Notes: generated from the sequence alone by a model not told the origin. 64,000 nucleotides of DNA from Benzoatithermus sp963720725 (GCA_963720725.1 CAVRGN010000005.1:186001-250000); one strand, 5' to 3'; numbered from the stretch's first letter, positions 51,423 to 60,497 are shown. A program made the numbers and translations.

Positions 51423-52592
51423 TCAGGGCTTGAGCACGACCTTGATGCAGCCGTCCTGCTTGTCGCGGAACGTCTGGTACATTTCGGGACCGTCCTCGAG
51501 TCGAACCTTGTGCGTGATCACGAAGGACGGGTCGATCTGGCCCTCGTCGATCCGGCGCAGCAGGTCGTCGCTCCACCGGTTGACGTGGGTTTGGCCGGTG
51601 CGGATGGTCAGGGCCTTGTTCATGACCATGCCCATCGGCACCTTGTCGATCAGCCCGCCATAGACGCCGGGCACCGAGAGCACGCCAGCGGGCCGGCAGA
51701 CATACATCATCTCGCGCAGCACGTGGGCGCGGTCGCTCTCCAGCATCACGGCCTGCTTGACCCGGTCGTACATCGAATCGAGCGTGGCGGTGGCGTGGGC
51801 CTCCATGCCGACGGCGTCGATGCACTTCTCCGGGCCTTTGCCGTCGGTCATGTCGTTCAGCCGCCCGACGACGCTGTCCTGCTGGAAGTCCAGCGTCTCG
51901 GCACCGCCAGCCTCGGCCATGGCCAGCCGCTCGGGCACGTTGTCGATGGCGATCACCCGCTTGGCGCCCAGCAGCACCGCGCTGCGGATTGCCATCTGGC
52001 CCACCGGGCCGCAGCCCCAGATCGCCACCGTGTCATCGGGCTGGATGTCGCATTGCACCGCGGCCTGCCAGCCGGTCGGAAAGATGTCGCTGAGGAAGAG
52101 CACCTGCTCGTCGGTCAGGTTGTCCGGGACCTTGATGTGCGTCTTGTCCGCGAAGGGCACGCGCAGATACTCGGCCTGACCGCCCGGGTAGCCCCCGGTC
52201 AGGTGGGTGTAGCCGAACAGGCCGGCCGTGGTGTGGCCGAACACCTTGTCGGCCACGGACTTGTTGCGGTTGCTGCGCTCGCACACCGAGAAATTGCCGC
52301 GGCGGCACTGGTCGCACTCGCCGCAGATGATGGTGAACGGGACCACGATCCGGTCCCCGACCCTCAATGCCCGGTTGTCGCGGCCGACCTCGACCACCTC
52401 GCCCATGGTCTCGTGGCCCATGACGTCGCCGGACTCCATGCCGGGCATGAAGCCGTCATAGAGGTGCAGGTCCGAGCCGCAGATCGCACAGCTCGTAACC
52501 CTGATGATCGCGTCGCGCGGATCCTCGATCTTCGGATCCGGCACCGTGTCGTAGCGAATGTCGTGTTTGCCGTGCCAGCACAGCGCGCGCAT
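51423..52592 (-). CDS. zinc-dependent alcohol dehydrogenase family protein
   Basis: A 389-residue medium-chain dehydrogenase. Catalytic Zn ligands lie in CAICGSDLH and GHETMGEV, structural Zn ligands in CGECDQCRRGNFSVC, and the NAD(P)-binding fold in VAIWGCGPVGQMAIRSA. The family uses alcohols or aldehydes such as glutathione-independent formaldehyde dehydrogenase substrates; the exact substrate cannot be told. ATG 52592 has AGGAGG 6 bases upstream. It is followed by a small membrane-protein gene in the same operon. Confidence 0.88.
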   Translation of the reverse strand: MRALCWHGKHDIRYDTVPDPKIEDPRDAIIRVTSCAICGSDLHLYDGFMPGMESGDVMGHETMGEVVEVGRDNRALRVGDRIVVPFTIICGECDQCRRGNFSVCERSNRNKSVADKVFGHTTAGLFGYTHLTGGYPGGQAEYLRVPFADKTHIKVPDNLTDEQVLFLSDIFPTGWQAAVQCDIQPDDTVAIWGCGPVGQMAIRSAVLLGAKRVIAIDNVPERLAMAEAGGAETLDFQQDSVVGRLNDMTDGKGPEKCIDAVGMEAHATATLDSMYDRVKQAVMLESDRAHVLREMMYVCRPAGVLSVPGVYGGLIDKVPMGMVMNKALTIRTGQTHVNRWSDDLLRRIDEGQIDPSFVITHKVRLEDGPEMYQTFRDKQDGCIKVVLKP

Positions 52593-52682
52593 GTCCGTCC
52601 TCCTCGCCGCTTGCGAGGGCAACGGTGCTGGGTCCGGCGGGTTCCGAGGGTATCGGCAGCGACGACCATCCCGCCGCGAGGT

Positions 52683-53540
52683 CTATCGGCCCTGGCCCCG
52701 CTCCGGGCCTAGGCGCCCCCTGGCATGCTCCTCCACGAAGACGTGCGCGTAGAGCTGCGCCACCCACAGGCGCCCCTCGGCGGTCTTCTCCAGATAGGCC
52801 AGCGCCGGCCCGACATAGGGCTCGACCCGCTGCCAGAAGAAACGGGGATACTGCTCGGCAAGATCGGCCGGGTCCTGGCAGCCCATCTTGGTCGCGAGCC
52901 CGATCTCGTTGAGCTCGAACCACAAGGCGGCGAGCTTGCGCAGATAGGCGGGATCGGCCAGCTGCCCGATGAGATCGGCGGCACGCACCAGGGCGGCCTC
53001 GCTGTCGGTTTCGGCGTGATCGCCGTCCTCCGGCACAGGAAACCGGGTGAGCTCGATCGCCTGGCAGATCCGCTCCACATCGAGATGCGGCGTGGCGCCG
53101 CAGCGGTGGCGCACGAAGAGCTTGCCGCGCTCGACATGCCACGGGGCAAGGAAGGCATCGGTCGAGCCGCGGGGTGCCAGGACCGTGGCGCCGGCGGCGT
53201 CGACGACGTAGCGGCCGGTGGTGTCACCGGGGCAGACGCCGCGCAGATAGCCGATGTCGTGGAGCAGCGTGGCGGCGGTGAAGTGCAGCCAGTCGCGGGG
53301 ACTGATCGCGTGCGCCATGACGCGGCCGCGCAGGATCGCCTGTCCCACATCGGTGACGAAGAGCGTGTGCATCACGTCGTGATAGACCGCGTCGCTGCCG
53401 GCGATGCGCTCCAGGGCGAGCCTGGCGGTGGCGCGAATGACCGGTGCATGGTCCGGATCGGTCTTGCCGTAGACCGCACGGTAGTTCCGCCCGAGCCGGT
53501 CGGCAAAAGCGTCGATCACGAGAAGGAACGGCTCGAACAC
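52683..53540 (-). CDS. HD-domain metal-dependent phosphohydrolase (paralogue 2)
   Basis: A 285-residue HD-fold protein paralogous to the one at 15297-16172. The metal ligands fall at the same numbers (His54 and His58 in YHDVMHT, His94-Asp95 in LLHDIGY), and RGVCPGD, TRFPVP, RAADLIGQLADP and YPRFFWQRVEPY are shared or nearly so. The C-termini differ. The GTG at 53540 has GGGGA upstream. The likely chemistry is phosphate-ester hydrolysis on an unknown small substrate. Confidence 0.82.
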   Translation of the reverse strand: MFEPFLLVIDAFADRLGRNYRAVYGKTDPDHAPVIRATARLALERIAGSDAVYHDVMHTLFVTDVGQAILRGRVMAHAISPRDWLHFTAATLLHDIGYLRGVCPGDTTGRYVVDAAGATVLAPRGSTDAFLAPWHVERGKLFVRHRCGATPHLDVERICQAIELTRFPVPEDGDHAETDSEAALVRAADLIGQLADPAYLRKLAALWFELNEIGLATKMGCQDPADLAEQYPRFFWQRVEPYVGPALAYLEKTAEGRLWVAQLYAHVFVEEHARGRLGPERGQGR

Positions 53541-53656
53541 GGCAGATCCCCACAGGGGGTACCCAGTTTTTAGGGTGCGCTCGCATGGGACAGCCGGTCA
53601 ATCGCCGGAAGCCTCGAATCCCACGCCAGGCCCGTTGCGCCGACCGAGGTCGTGGA

Positions 53657-54177
53657 TCAGGGTGCGTTGCCGAAGATCGGGTGCAGCACCGTGGCCCCGG
53701 GGGCGATGCCCAGGCGCTTGCTGACGCCGGCATTCAGCTCCAGCACCGCCTGAACGGGTTGCTCGGACGGTACCGGCGTCTCGGAAAAGGGCACGGTGTC
53801 GGTCGCGATCTGCAGCACGATGCCATCGCGAAGTCGATGAACAGCATGTCGAGGGGCAAGGGCGTGTTCTTCATCCAGAATGCCACCGGCTGCTCGACCT
53901 CGAAATCGAACAGCATGCCGTGGTCCGCCTGCATGCTGCGGCGGTACATGAGGCCGCGCGCTCGCTCGCCGGGGGTGTCGGCGAGCTCGATGGTGAACCG
54001 GTGCGCGCCGCTCGGGGTCTCGATCACCAGCTGGCCGGGATCGAGCGCCAGCGCCGCGCCGATGGGCAGGGCTGCCGCGAGCAGCAGCCCCAGCACGCTG
54101 CGCCGATGGACGGCTTGGCGGGCACCGCCGCCCGTGCGATCTGTTCCGGCACCGGCCGGGACGGGAGGTACATGCAT
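53657..54177 (-). CDS. DUF192 family exported protein, frame interrupted by one missing base
   Basis: A small exported protein (about 173 residues if read through) with a hydrophobic signal region (VLGLLLAAALPIGAAL). DUF192 landmarks: TPGERARGLMYRRSM, HGMLFDFE and FWMKNTPLPLDMLFID, then RDGIVLQIATDTVP and LELNAGVSKRLGI. The last two lie in a different frame from the first three; a single C seems missing near 53834 (TTCGC for TTCCGC). The gene ends in PIFGNAP at 53657. The start is ambiguous; ATG 54177 overlaps the apt start codon on the opposite strand. Confidence 0.7.
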
Positions 54178-54694
54178 GGATCTCAAGGCTCACATCCGCC
54201 AGATCCCGGATTTTCCCAAACCGGGAATCCTGTTCTACGACATCTCGACCCTGCTCGCGCATGGCGACGCTTGGCGCGAGACCGTCGACCGCGTTGCCGA
54301 CGCCGTGCGAGCCTACCGGCCCGACGTCCTGGCGGCCATCGAATCGCGCGGCTTCATCTTCGCGGCCCCGGTCGCCTACAAGCTCGGGGTTGGCTTCACC
54401 ATGGTACGCAAGGTCGGCAAGCTGCCGGGCACGGTGGTCAGCCATGCCTATGACCTGGAATATGGCAGCGATACGCTGCAGGTGGCCGAGGGCCTCGTTC
54501 CATCGGGCAGCCGAGTGGTGCTCATTGACGACCTGCTGGCCACCGGCGGCACGGCGCAGGCAGCGGTCGAGCTGATCCGCAAGCTCGACGCCGAGGTCGT
54601 GGGTGCCGTGTTCCTGATCGAGCTCATGGGTCTGAAGGGCCGCGCCCGTCTCGACGTGCCCATGACCACGCTCCTCGGCTACGAAGGCGGGTGA
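54176..54694 (+). CDS. apt: adenine phosphoribosyltransferase
   Basis: Salvages adenine with PRPP to give AMP. The 172-residue product is complete: IRQIPDFPKPGILFYDIS at the N-terminus, ESRGFIFAAPVAYKLGVG, a flexible MVRKVGKLPGTVVSHAYDLEYG loop, and the PRPP-binding VVLIDDLLATGGTAQAA. The ATG has GGGAGGT 7 bases upstream. Its last bases overlap the next gene's start (GTGA), a coupled pair with a GNAT acetyltransferase. Confidence 0.95.
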   Translation: MDLKAHIRQIPDFPKPGILFYDISTLLAHGDAWRETVDRVADAVRAYRPDVLAAIESRGFIFAAPVAYKLGVGFTMVRKVGKLPGTVVSHAYDLEYGSDTLQVAEGLVPSGSRVVLIDDLLATGGTAQAAVELIRKLDAEVVGAVFLIELMGLKGRARLDVPMTTLLGYEGG

Positions 54695-55197
54695 GCCACT
54701 CCGTCGTCACGCTACGGGCTGCCAGGGCGGAGGACCTGCCCTGGCTCGTGGTGCTGGAGCAGAGCCCGGGCAATGCCCCCTTCCTGTGCGCGTGGCCAGC
54801 GGAGCGGCACCGCTCCGCACTCGCCGACCCGGGCAAGAGCTACCTCGTGTGCGAAACCGCGTCAGGATTGCGGTGCGGCTTTGCCATCCTCGCCGGGCTG
54901 CGGTCCGCGACGAGGGCGATCGAGCTCGTCCGCGTCGCCGTCGATCCGCCAGGCCAGGGGCTCGGCCGCGCCGTGTTCGACAGCCTGATTCGCCACGTGT
55001 TCGCCGAACTCGCTGCCACGCGGCTGTTTCTCGACGTCTTCGACGACAATGCCCGCGCGCGGCGCGTCTATCGGCGCCATGGCTTCGAGGAGGAGGAGAT
55101 CCTGCCCCATGCGGCGCGCCGCCAGGACGGGACCCGCGCCACGCTTGTCGTCATGGCCATGAGCGCTGCGACCGCCCGCGCCCTGCACCCCTGGTGA
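54691..55197 (+). CDS. GNAT-family N-acetyltransferase
   Basis: A 168-residue acetyltransferase. LRAARAEDLPWLVVLEQ opens the fold, LVRVAVDPPGQGLGRAVFDSL is the acetyl-CoA-binding motif A, and FLDVFDDNARARRVYRRHGFEEEE is motif B. The pattern resembles RimI-type enzymes, but the substrate is unknown. It starts with a GTG overlapping the apt stop. Confidence 0.85.
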   Translation: MSHSVVTLRAARAEDLPWLVVLEQSPGNAPFLCAWPAERHRSALADPGKSYLVCETASGLRCGFAILAGLRSATRAIELVRVAVDPPGQGLGRAVFDSLIRHVFAELAATRLFLDVFDDNARARRVYRRHGFEEEEILPHAARRQDGTRATLVVMAMSAATARALHPW

Positions 55198-55213
55198 GCG
55201 GAAGAGCGCCAGA

Positions 55214-56026
55214 CTATCGTCGGCGGCCGATGATGGCGAGATAGTCGCGGCTGACCCGCAGGCCTGCCTCCGTCATGTAGTGTGCATGATAGGTGTCGAC
55301 CTCGTCCCGCAGGGCCTTGCGGCCTTGCGCGTCGAGCCCTTCTAAGACCTGCCGCATCGGACCGAAGCCTCGCGCATACCAACGCCAGATGGCGTCGACA
55401 TCGTCATGATAGGCGTTGTTGACGCCCTTCTCGAACATCAGATCAAAGTCGGTGCCCAGCAGCTGCGCCGCCGTGCTCGGATCTCCCCAGGCCAGCGGCG
55501 ATGCGGGCGGCGGCGGTGCACCCGCGTGCCGGCCGAGAATGCCGAAGAACTCGGCGACCGCGCCATCGGGCACCCAGGTGGTCAGTACCAAGCGGCCGCC
55601 GGGCCGGCACACCCGCCCCAGTTCGCTTGCCGCCAGCTCTTGATCTTGCGCGAACATCACCCCGAAGGTCGAGATGACGCCGTCGAAGCTGGCGTCGGTG
55701 AACGGCAGCGCCTCGGCATCGGCGAGACGAAAGTCGATCTGCGGCTCGATGTGGGCGGAAAGCTCTCGCGCGGCGGCGAGAAGGTCGGCCGAGATGTCGA
55801 CAGCCGTCACGCGCGCACCCTGCCGTGCCGCATTGCGCGCCGACCAGCCGGTGCCGGTGGCGACGTCGAGGACCGCCTGACCGGGGGTCGCGGCGAGCCT
55901 TTGCGCCGCATGTGCCAGCGCGTCCGAAATGGCGAAGCTGACCTCGTCATAGGCATGGCCGCCTTTGCCCCACATCTCCGCTGCGTCGACGTGATGAGGG
56001 CGGATCGTGGCGCTTGCGCTCCGCAT
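55214..56026 (-). CDS. class I SAM-dependent methyltransferase
   Basis: A 270-residue methyltransferase of the UbiE/Methyltransf_11 type. Motif I is VLDVATGTGWSARNAA, followed by VTAVDISADLLAAARE, a FRLADAEALPF acidic strand (motif II) and SFDGVISTFGVMFA, then VCRPGGRLVLTTW. ATG 56026 has GGGAG 8 bases upstream. It is divergent from an HxlR-type regulator (132 bases), which probably controls it. The substrate is unknown. Confidence 0.87.
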   Translation of the reverse strand: MRSASATIRPHHVDAAEMWGKGGHAYDEVSFAISDALAHAAQRLAATPGQAVLDVATGTGWSARNAARQGARVTAVDISADLLAAARELSAHIEPQIDFRLADAEALPFTDASFDGVISTFGVMFAQDQELAASELGRVCRPGGRLVLTTWVPDGAVAEFFGILGRHAGAPPPPASPLAWGDPSTAAQLLGTDFDLMFEKGVNNAYHDDVDAIWRWYARGFGPMRQVLEGLDAQGRKALRDEVDTYHAHYMTEAGLRVSRDYLAIIGRRR

Positions 56027-56157
56027 GATGAGCACTCCCGGATAGTTGGGACCATGCCTGAGCAATCACGGTGGGGGCACGGCGCATAGTCCAGGAAGTG
56101 TAGTGTCCTTGCGCCGCGCCATCGGGTAACTTTGCGGACGCGCGGTGGAGGGAAGCC

Positions 56158-56898
56158 ATGAAGAGCTATGGCCAGTTCTGTCCTGTCGCGAAGGCCGCGG
56201 AACTGTTCTGCGAGCGCTGGACCGCACTGATCGTCCGGGATCTCGCCCTTGGCGCCGAGCGCTTCTCGGAGCTCCAGCGCGGCGTGCCGCTCGCCTCCCC
56301 GACCATCCTGTCGCGACGGCTGGAGGAGCTGCGCGCCGAAGGTGTCATCGAGCGCAGACCATCGGGCGGAACGCATCGCTGGACCTACCATCTGACCGAG
56401 GCCGGGAGGGACTTCGTGCCGGTGGTCATGGCGCTGGGAACCTGGGGGCAACGCTGGGGTCGGCGGGAGCTGGAGCAGCACGAGGTCGATCTGGGCCTTC
56501 TGCTCTGGGCCGTGGAGCGATCAGCCCGCGGCGACGCCTTCGGTCCGGGGCGCACGGTGGTGGAGCTGGTCTTTCCGGAGCAGCCGCCGGCGAAGCGGCG
56601 CTGGTGGTTCCTCAACGAGCATGGTCGCACCGAACTCTGCCTCGAGCCGCCGGGAGAGGACGCCATCCTCTATCTGCGCGTCTCCCTGCGGGATCTGATC
56701 CTGATCTGGCGCGGCGACCTCGCACTCGCTCCTGCCCTCGCCGACGGCCGACTCGACGCACACGGCAGCAGCATCGCCGTGCGCGCGCTGCCGCAATGGC
56801 TGGGCGTCAGTCCGCTCGCCGGGGTCGAGTCCCGCCGGCGCGCCGGGCCTACTCCTTCAGATCGGCGACCGAGGTATAAAAGCCCTGATCATGCGTGA
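56158..56898 (+). CDS. HxlR-family transcriptional regulator with C-terminal ligand domain
   Basis: A 246-residue regulator. The winged HTH region (about 1-100) has CPVAKAAELFCERWTALIVRDL, FSELQRGVPLASPTILSRRLEEL and the wing with RRPSGGTHRWTYHLTEAG. Residues 125-220 form a separate domain, perhaps SCP2-like (RWWFLNEHGRTELCL, LYLRVSLRDLILIWRGDLAL). It is divergent from the methyltransferase gene. The last 50 bases overlap the convergent small gene. Confidence 0.84.
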   Translation: MKSYGQFCPVAKAAELFCERWTALIVRDLALGAERFSELQRGVPLASPTILSRRLEELRAEGVIERRPSGGTHRWTYHLTEAGRDFVPVVMALGTWGQRWGRRELEQHEVDLGLLLWAVERSARGDAFGPGRTVVELVFPEQPPAKRRWWFLNEHGRTELCLEPPGEDAILYLRVSLRDLILIWRGDLALAPALADGRLDAHGSSIAVRALPQWLGVSPLAGVESRRRAGPTPSDRRPRYKSPDHA

Positions 56899-57118
56899 CC
56901 CCGTGCTTGCCGCTCTCCGTATCGAGAAAGGCGAGCGCCCGCGCCAAGCGGGTGCCGAGATCGGGAGAATCCTTCGCGCCGCCCGCGGCGGCGTGGTCCC
57001 GCCACTGCTGCAGGATCGAGCGCTTCTCCTCGTGCTGCAGATGGCTTGCAGTGACGACGTCCTCCGGCGTGGCGAAGTCCGTGTGGGATTGCCCCACTCG
57101 CAGCGTCTGCTCGGTCAT
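56849..57118 (-). CDS. small conserved hypothetical protein
   Basis: An 89-residue polar protein: FATPEDVVTASHLQHEEKRSILQQWRDHA is a helical core, then LGTRLARALAFLDTE. It resembles small stress- or DUF-type proteins that begin with an AEDVL-like Leu/helix pattern, without a family I can name. GGGAG lies about 9 bases before the ATG at 57118. Its end overlaps the 3' end of the HxlR gene. Confidence 0.6.
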   Translation of the reverse strand: MTEQTLRVGQSHTDFATPEDVVTASHLQHEEKRSILQQWRDHAAAGGAKDSPDLGTRLARALAFLDTESGKHGVTHDQGFYTSVADLKE

Positions 57119-57252
57119 GGCACCTGGCTCCCGATAGTGCGTACCCACCGCGCGGTCGAGAAAGCAACGGCCTGCGGCGGACGCGACATGTGACCATACC
57201 GTGACAACAGCCGGACGGGGCGCAGGATGTCGTCACATTGCCTCGATCCGCC

Positions 57253-58011
57253 TCACGGGATGAACTGCTCCTTGAGGATCCGTTCCTCGAGATTGTGCTC
57301 CGGGTCGAACAGGAGGTGGAACGACAGGCTGCGGTCCTGGCGGATCTCCACCCGGTTGACGGCACGGACCTCGGTGAAATCGGCGACCGCGCTCACCGGG
57401 CGCTTGGCGGGATCGAGGTTCTCGATCAGGAACCTGGTGGCGGCGGGCAGCAGCGCGCCACGCCAGCGCCGCGGGCGGAACGGGCTGATCGGCGTGAGCG
57501 CCAGCAGGGTCGCCGTGAGTGGGATGATCGGGCCGTGGGCCGAGAGATTGTAGGCGGTCGAGCCCGCAGGAGTCGCGACCAGGATGCCGTCGCACACCAG
57601 CTCGGGCAGGCGCACCACCTCGTCGATGGCGACACTGAGCTGGGCCGCCTGACGGCTTTCGCGGTAGATCGACACCTCGTTGATGCCGATGGCCTCGACC
57701 GTGGTGCCGTCGCGTAGGCAGGCGCGCATCCGCAGCGGATAGAGGACCACGCGCTGGGCGCGCGCAATCCGGGCCGGGACTTCGTCGAGATCGTAGCTGT
57801 TGAGCAGGAATCCCACCGTGCCGAGATTCATGCCGTAGATCGGCTTGGCCAGCGCCAGGTGGGCATGCAGGGTTTCCAGCATGAACCCGTCGCCGCCCAG
57901 AGGAACGATGACGTCGGCGTCTTCCGGCGCATGCAGGCCATAGCGCTCTTCAAGCGCCTGTCTGGCGCGCATGGCCTCAGCGGTCGGTGCGGCGCGGAAC
58001 GCGAGCTTCAT
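57253..58011 (-). CDS. nadK: NAD kinase
   Basis: Phosphorylates NAD to NADP using ATP or polyphosphate. A 252-residue protein with the catalytic LGGDGFMLE at residues 38-46 (Gly39-Gly40-Asp41-Gly42), GMNLGTVGFLLNSY, INEVSIYRESRQAAQ and DGILVATPAGSTAYNLSAHGP (the conserved second motif). Length is typical of short alphaproteobacterial enzymes. It is divergent from moaA. Confidence 0.93.
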   Translation of the reverse strand: MKLAFRAAPTAEAMRARQALEERYGLHAPEDADVIVPLGGDGFMLETLHAHLALAKPIYGMNLGTVGFLLNSYDLDEVPARIARAQRVVLYPLRMRACLRDGTTVEAIGINEVSIYRESRQAAQLSVAIDEVVRLPELVCDGILVATPAGSTAYNLSAHGPIIPLTATLLALTPISPFRPRRWRGALLPAATRFLIENLDPAKRPVSAVADFTEVRAVNRVEIRQDRSLSFHLLFDPEHNLEERILKEQFIP

Positions 58012-58154
58012 CGCCAGCCACTCCAGGAGGTCCTGCCTCGTGGCACCCCCACGTGGACATGGTTCACAACATGCCTACATGCGTCTAGGAGATCGCGTTT
58101 GCGGCGGCCCGGCGCAGCCCTTGGGCGACATAGACGGAGCGGAGGCGACTGTCG

Positions 58155-59147
58155 ATGGTGATCGACCCGTTCGGACGGGCCATCAGCTACGTGCGGGTGT
58201 CGGTGACCGACCGCTGCGACTTCCGCTGCGTCTACTGCATGGCCGAGGACATGACGTTCCTGCCCAAGGCCGAGCTGCTCACGCTCGAGGAGCTGGACCG
58301 GCTCTGCTCCGCGTTCGTGGGCCTGGGCGTCCGCAAGCTGCGGCTGACCGGCGGCGAGCCGTTGGTGCGACGCAACGTGATATGGCTGATCCAGCAGCTC
58401 GGCCGCCATGTCCGCTCCGGCGCCTTGGACGAGCTGACCCTCACCACCAACGGCAGCCAGCTGGAGCGTCATGCCGTCGACCTCGTCCGAGCCGGCGTGC
58501 GGCGGATCAACATCTCGCTCGACACGCTGGACCGCGATCGCTTCGCCGCCATTACCCGCTGGGGCAGGCTGGAGAAGGTGATGGCGGGCATCGAGGCCGC
58601 CAAGTCCGCGGGGCTGCACGTCAAGATCAACGCGGTGGCCCTCAAGGGCGTCAACGAGGACGAACTCGACCGCATGATCTCCTGGTGTGGCGCGGAGGGC
58701 TTCGACCTCACCCTGATCGAGACCATGCCCCTGGGCGAGATCGACGGCGACCGGACCGACCAGTATCTGCCCCTTTCCCTGGTCCGCGCGCAACTCGCCG
58801 AGCGCTGGACGCTGACCGACATCCCGTATCGCACGGGCGGTCCCGCGCGCTATGTCGAGGTCGGCGAAACCGGCCGGCGGTTGGGTTTCATCACGCCGAT
58901 GACCCATAATTTCTGCGAGTCGTGCAATCGGGTTCGGGTCACCTGCACGGGCACCATGTACATGTGCCTGGGTCAGGAGGATGCCGTGGATCTGCGTGGC
59001 CCGCTGCGAGCGTCGGAAGCCGACGAGCCGCTGGTCCAGGCGATCCGCGACGGAATCGCGCGCAAGCCCAAGGGCCACGACTTCATCATCGATCGTCGCC
59101 ACAACCGTCCGGCGGTAGCACGGCACATGAGCGTCACCGGCGGCTGA
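58155..59147 (+). CDS. moaA: GTP 3',8-cyclase (molybdenum cofactor biosynthesis)
   Basis: Radical-SAM enzyme that starts molybdopterin synthesis from GTP. A 330-residue protein with Cys21, Cys25 and Cys28 (CxxxCxxC) for the SAM cluster, LTGGEPL and LTTNGSQLE, and the second cluster at Cys254, Cys257 and Cys271. The C-terminus ends in GG, needed for activity in the family. No other moa gene is nearby. Confidence 0.95.
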   Translation: MVIDPFGRAISYVRVSVTDRCDFRCVYCMAEDMTFLPKAELLTLEELDRLCSAFVGLGVRKLRLTGGEPLVRRNVIWLIQQLGRHVRSGALDELTLTTNGSQLERHAVDLVRAGVRRINISLDTLDRDRFAAITRWGRLEKVMAGIEAAKSAGLHVKINAVALKGVNEDELDRMISWCGAEGFDLTLIETMPLGEIDGDRTDQYLPLSLVRAQLAERWTLTDIPYRTGGPARYVEVGETGRRLGFITPMTHNFCESCNRVRVTCTGTMYMCLGQEDAVDLRGPLRASEADEPLVQAIRDGIARKPKGHDFIIDRRHNRPAVARHMSVTGG

Positions 59148-59161
59148 TCGCCGGCGGCGGC

Positions 59162-59491
59162 TCAGCCGTCGGGCAGCGATCCCCCCTTTTGGCCACCCTT
59201 GCGCCCGGCACGGGCGGCGCGCTCGCGATCGTTGGCGAAGTTGCCGCTGGAAGCCTGCCCGCCCTTGCGTCCGGCCTCGGCGGCAAGGCCGGGATCCTGC
59301 GAGAAACTGCGCTTCGCGTTCGGTACGTTGCCGCCACCTTTGCGGCCCGCTTCCGATGCCAGCTTGTGGTCCTGGGAGAAGCTGCGCTTCTCGCTTGGCA
59401 CGCTCTCGCCGCCCTTGCGGGCAATCTCGCGCTGTTTTTGCTCGTCCATGGACGCGAAGCCGCGGTTCGACGTACCCTGACGCCGTACCAT
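59162..59491 (-). CDS. KGG-repeat stress-induced protein
   Basis: A 109-residue hydrophilic protein of the YciG/KGG family: GFASMDEQKQREIARKGG at the N-terminus, then tandem RSFSQD..LA.EAGRKGG units and a final AARAGRKGGQKGG. Such proteins accumulate under stress and are intrinsically disordered; the role is unknown. AGGAG lies 7 bases before the ATG at 59491, and a 14-base gap separates it from the convergent moaA stop. Confidence 0.84.
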   Translation of the reverse strand: MVRRQGTSNRGFASMDEQKQREIARKGGESVPSEKRSFSQDHKLASEAGRKGGGNVPNAKRSFSQDPGLAAEAGRKGGQASSGNFANDRERAARAGRKGGQKGGSLPDG

Positions 59492-59626
59492 CGTCTGTCT
59501 CCTGAAAAGCCTTGCCCCATCGGCCAAAGAGCGGCCATCCCCCACGAAGCGGGCGGAGGGGCGTTCCGTTCCCTTCAGGAAATGCAGGCGCTTGGCGCGA
59601 CGTCCCGCGGCCTTGGCCGCAGCGCC

Positions 59627-60415
59627 TCAGCCGGTGCCGAGCCGACGCGGCGCCACCGCGGGCGCGGGTTCGCCCAGATGCAGCTCTAGAAACTCCTGCA
59701 CCGCGGCCAGTGCCTTCTGCAGACCGTCCAGCCGCTCTGAACACGGCTTGGCGTGCTCCGCCTCGGCTGCGAGCCGGGCCACCGCGGCCGCACCGATGTT
59801 GGCGCTGGCCCCCTTGAGCGCGTGGGCCGCCGGGCTCCAGCCGCGGCCACCGGCAAGTGCGGCGCGCATCTCGTCGAGGTAGACGCCGGCCGTCGCGACA
59901 TAGAGGGAGGTCAGCTCCCGCTCGAGCTGCGGGTCGCCGTCGGTGAACGCGTTCAGCCGCTCGATCTCGAGCGGTGGCGTGGGTGCCATGGCTGGGGCGG
60001 CTCCAGGCCCGACCTGCGGGCGATGGGTATGATCGTGGATGGACGTAACGAGGCGCGCGATCGAGATCGGTTTGGGAAGATAGCCGGCAAGCCCGGCGTC
60101 ACGGCAATTCTCCAGGATCCTCTCGGGATCCCAGGCGTCGCCGAACATGATGATCGGCATGCTCCCCGCGGGCGATGCGGCTTGGCGCAGCCGCCGCGCC
60201 AGGGTGAGGCCGGGAAGGTCGGGCAGATGGAGCGCGATCAGGGCCAGGGCGAAACTGCTGTGGGACAGGACCACAGCCGTCTCCCGAGCGGACGCGACGC
60301 AGGTGACGACATAGCCCAGGCGGCTCAGGACCATTTTCATCAGGCCACGGCTGAGTGCCGGATCGCCGACGATCAAGAGGCGTCGGGTGGCGATCGCGTG
60401 ACTGCCCAGACTCAT
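59627..60415 (-). CDS. pseudo-receiver plus Hpt domain protein
   Basis: A 262-residue two-domain signalling protein. The N-terminal receiver-like domain (about 11-130) has LLIVGDP, an LPDLPG loop and Lys115 in LPKP. The phospho-acceptor Asp of active receivers (xxDxxLP) is Ala61 (LIALHLP), one acidic-pocket Asp is Gly (VGDP) and the switch Thr is missing (IIMFGD). The C-terminal Hpt domain has His198 in AAHALKGASANIG, a plausible phosphotransfer site. It may therefore carry phosphate only on the Hpt. ATG 60415 follows AGGGAG; GTG 60430 is an alternative. Confidence 0.78.
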   Translation of the reverse strand: MSLGSHAIATRRLLIVGDPALSRGLMKMVLSRLGYVVTCVASARETAVVLSHSSFALALIALHLPDLPGLTLARRLRQAASPAGSMPIIMFGDAWDPERILENCRDAGLAGYLPKPISIARLVTSIHDHTHRPQVGPGAAPAMAPTPPLEIERLNAFTDGDPQLERELTSLYVATAGVYLDEMRAALAGGRGWSPAAHALKGASANIGAAAVARLAAEAEHAKPCSERLDGLQKALAAVQEFLELHLGEPAPAVAPRRLGTG

Positions 60416-60497
60416 CCGCTCCCTGCTCACCTAATGCGTTAGTATCAGATTGATTTCTCCCGTAATGGTTTAGGCCGTCAAGAGAAAAGACGATCGT

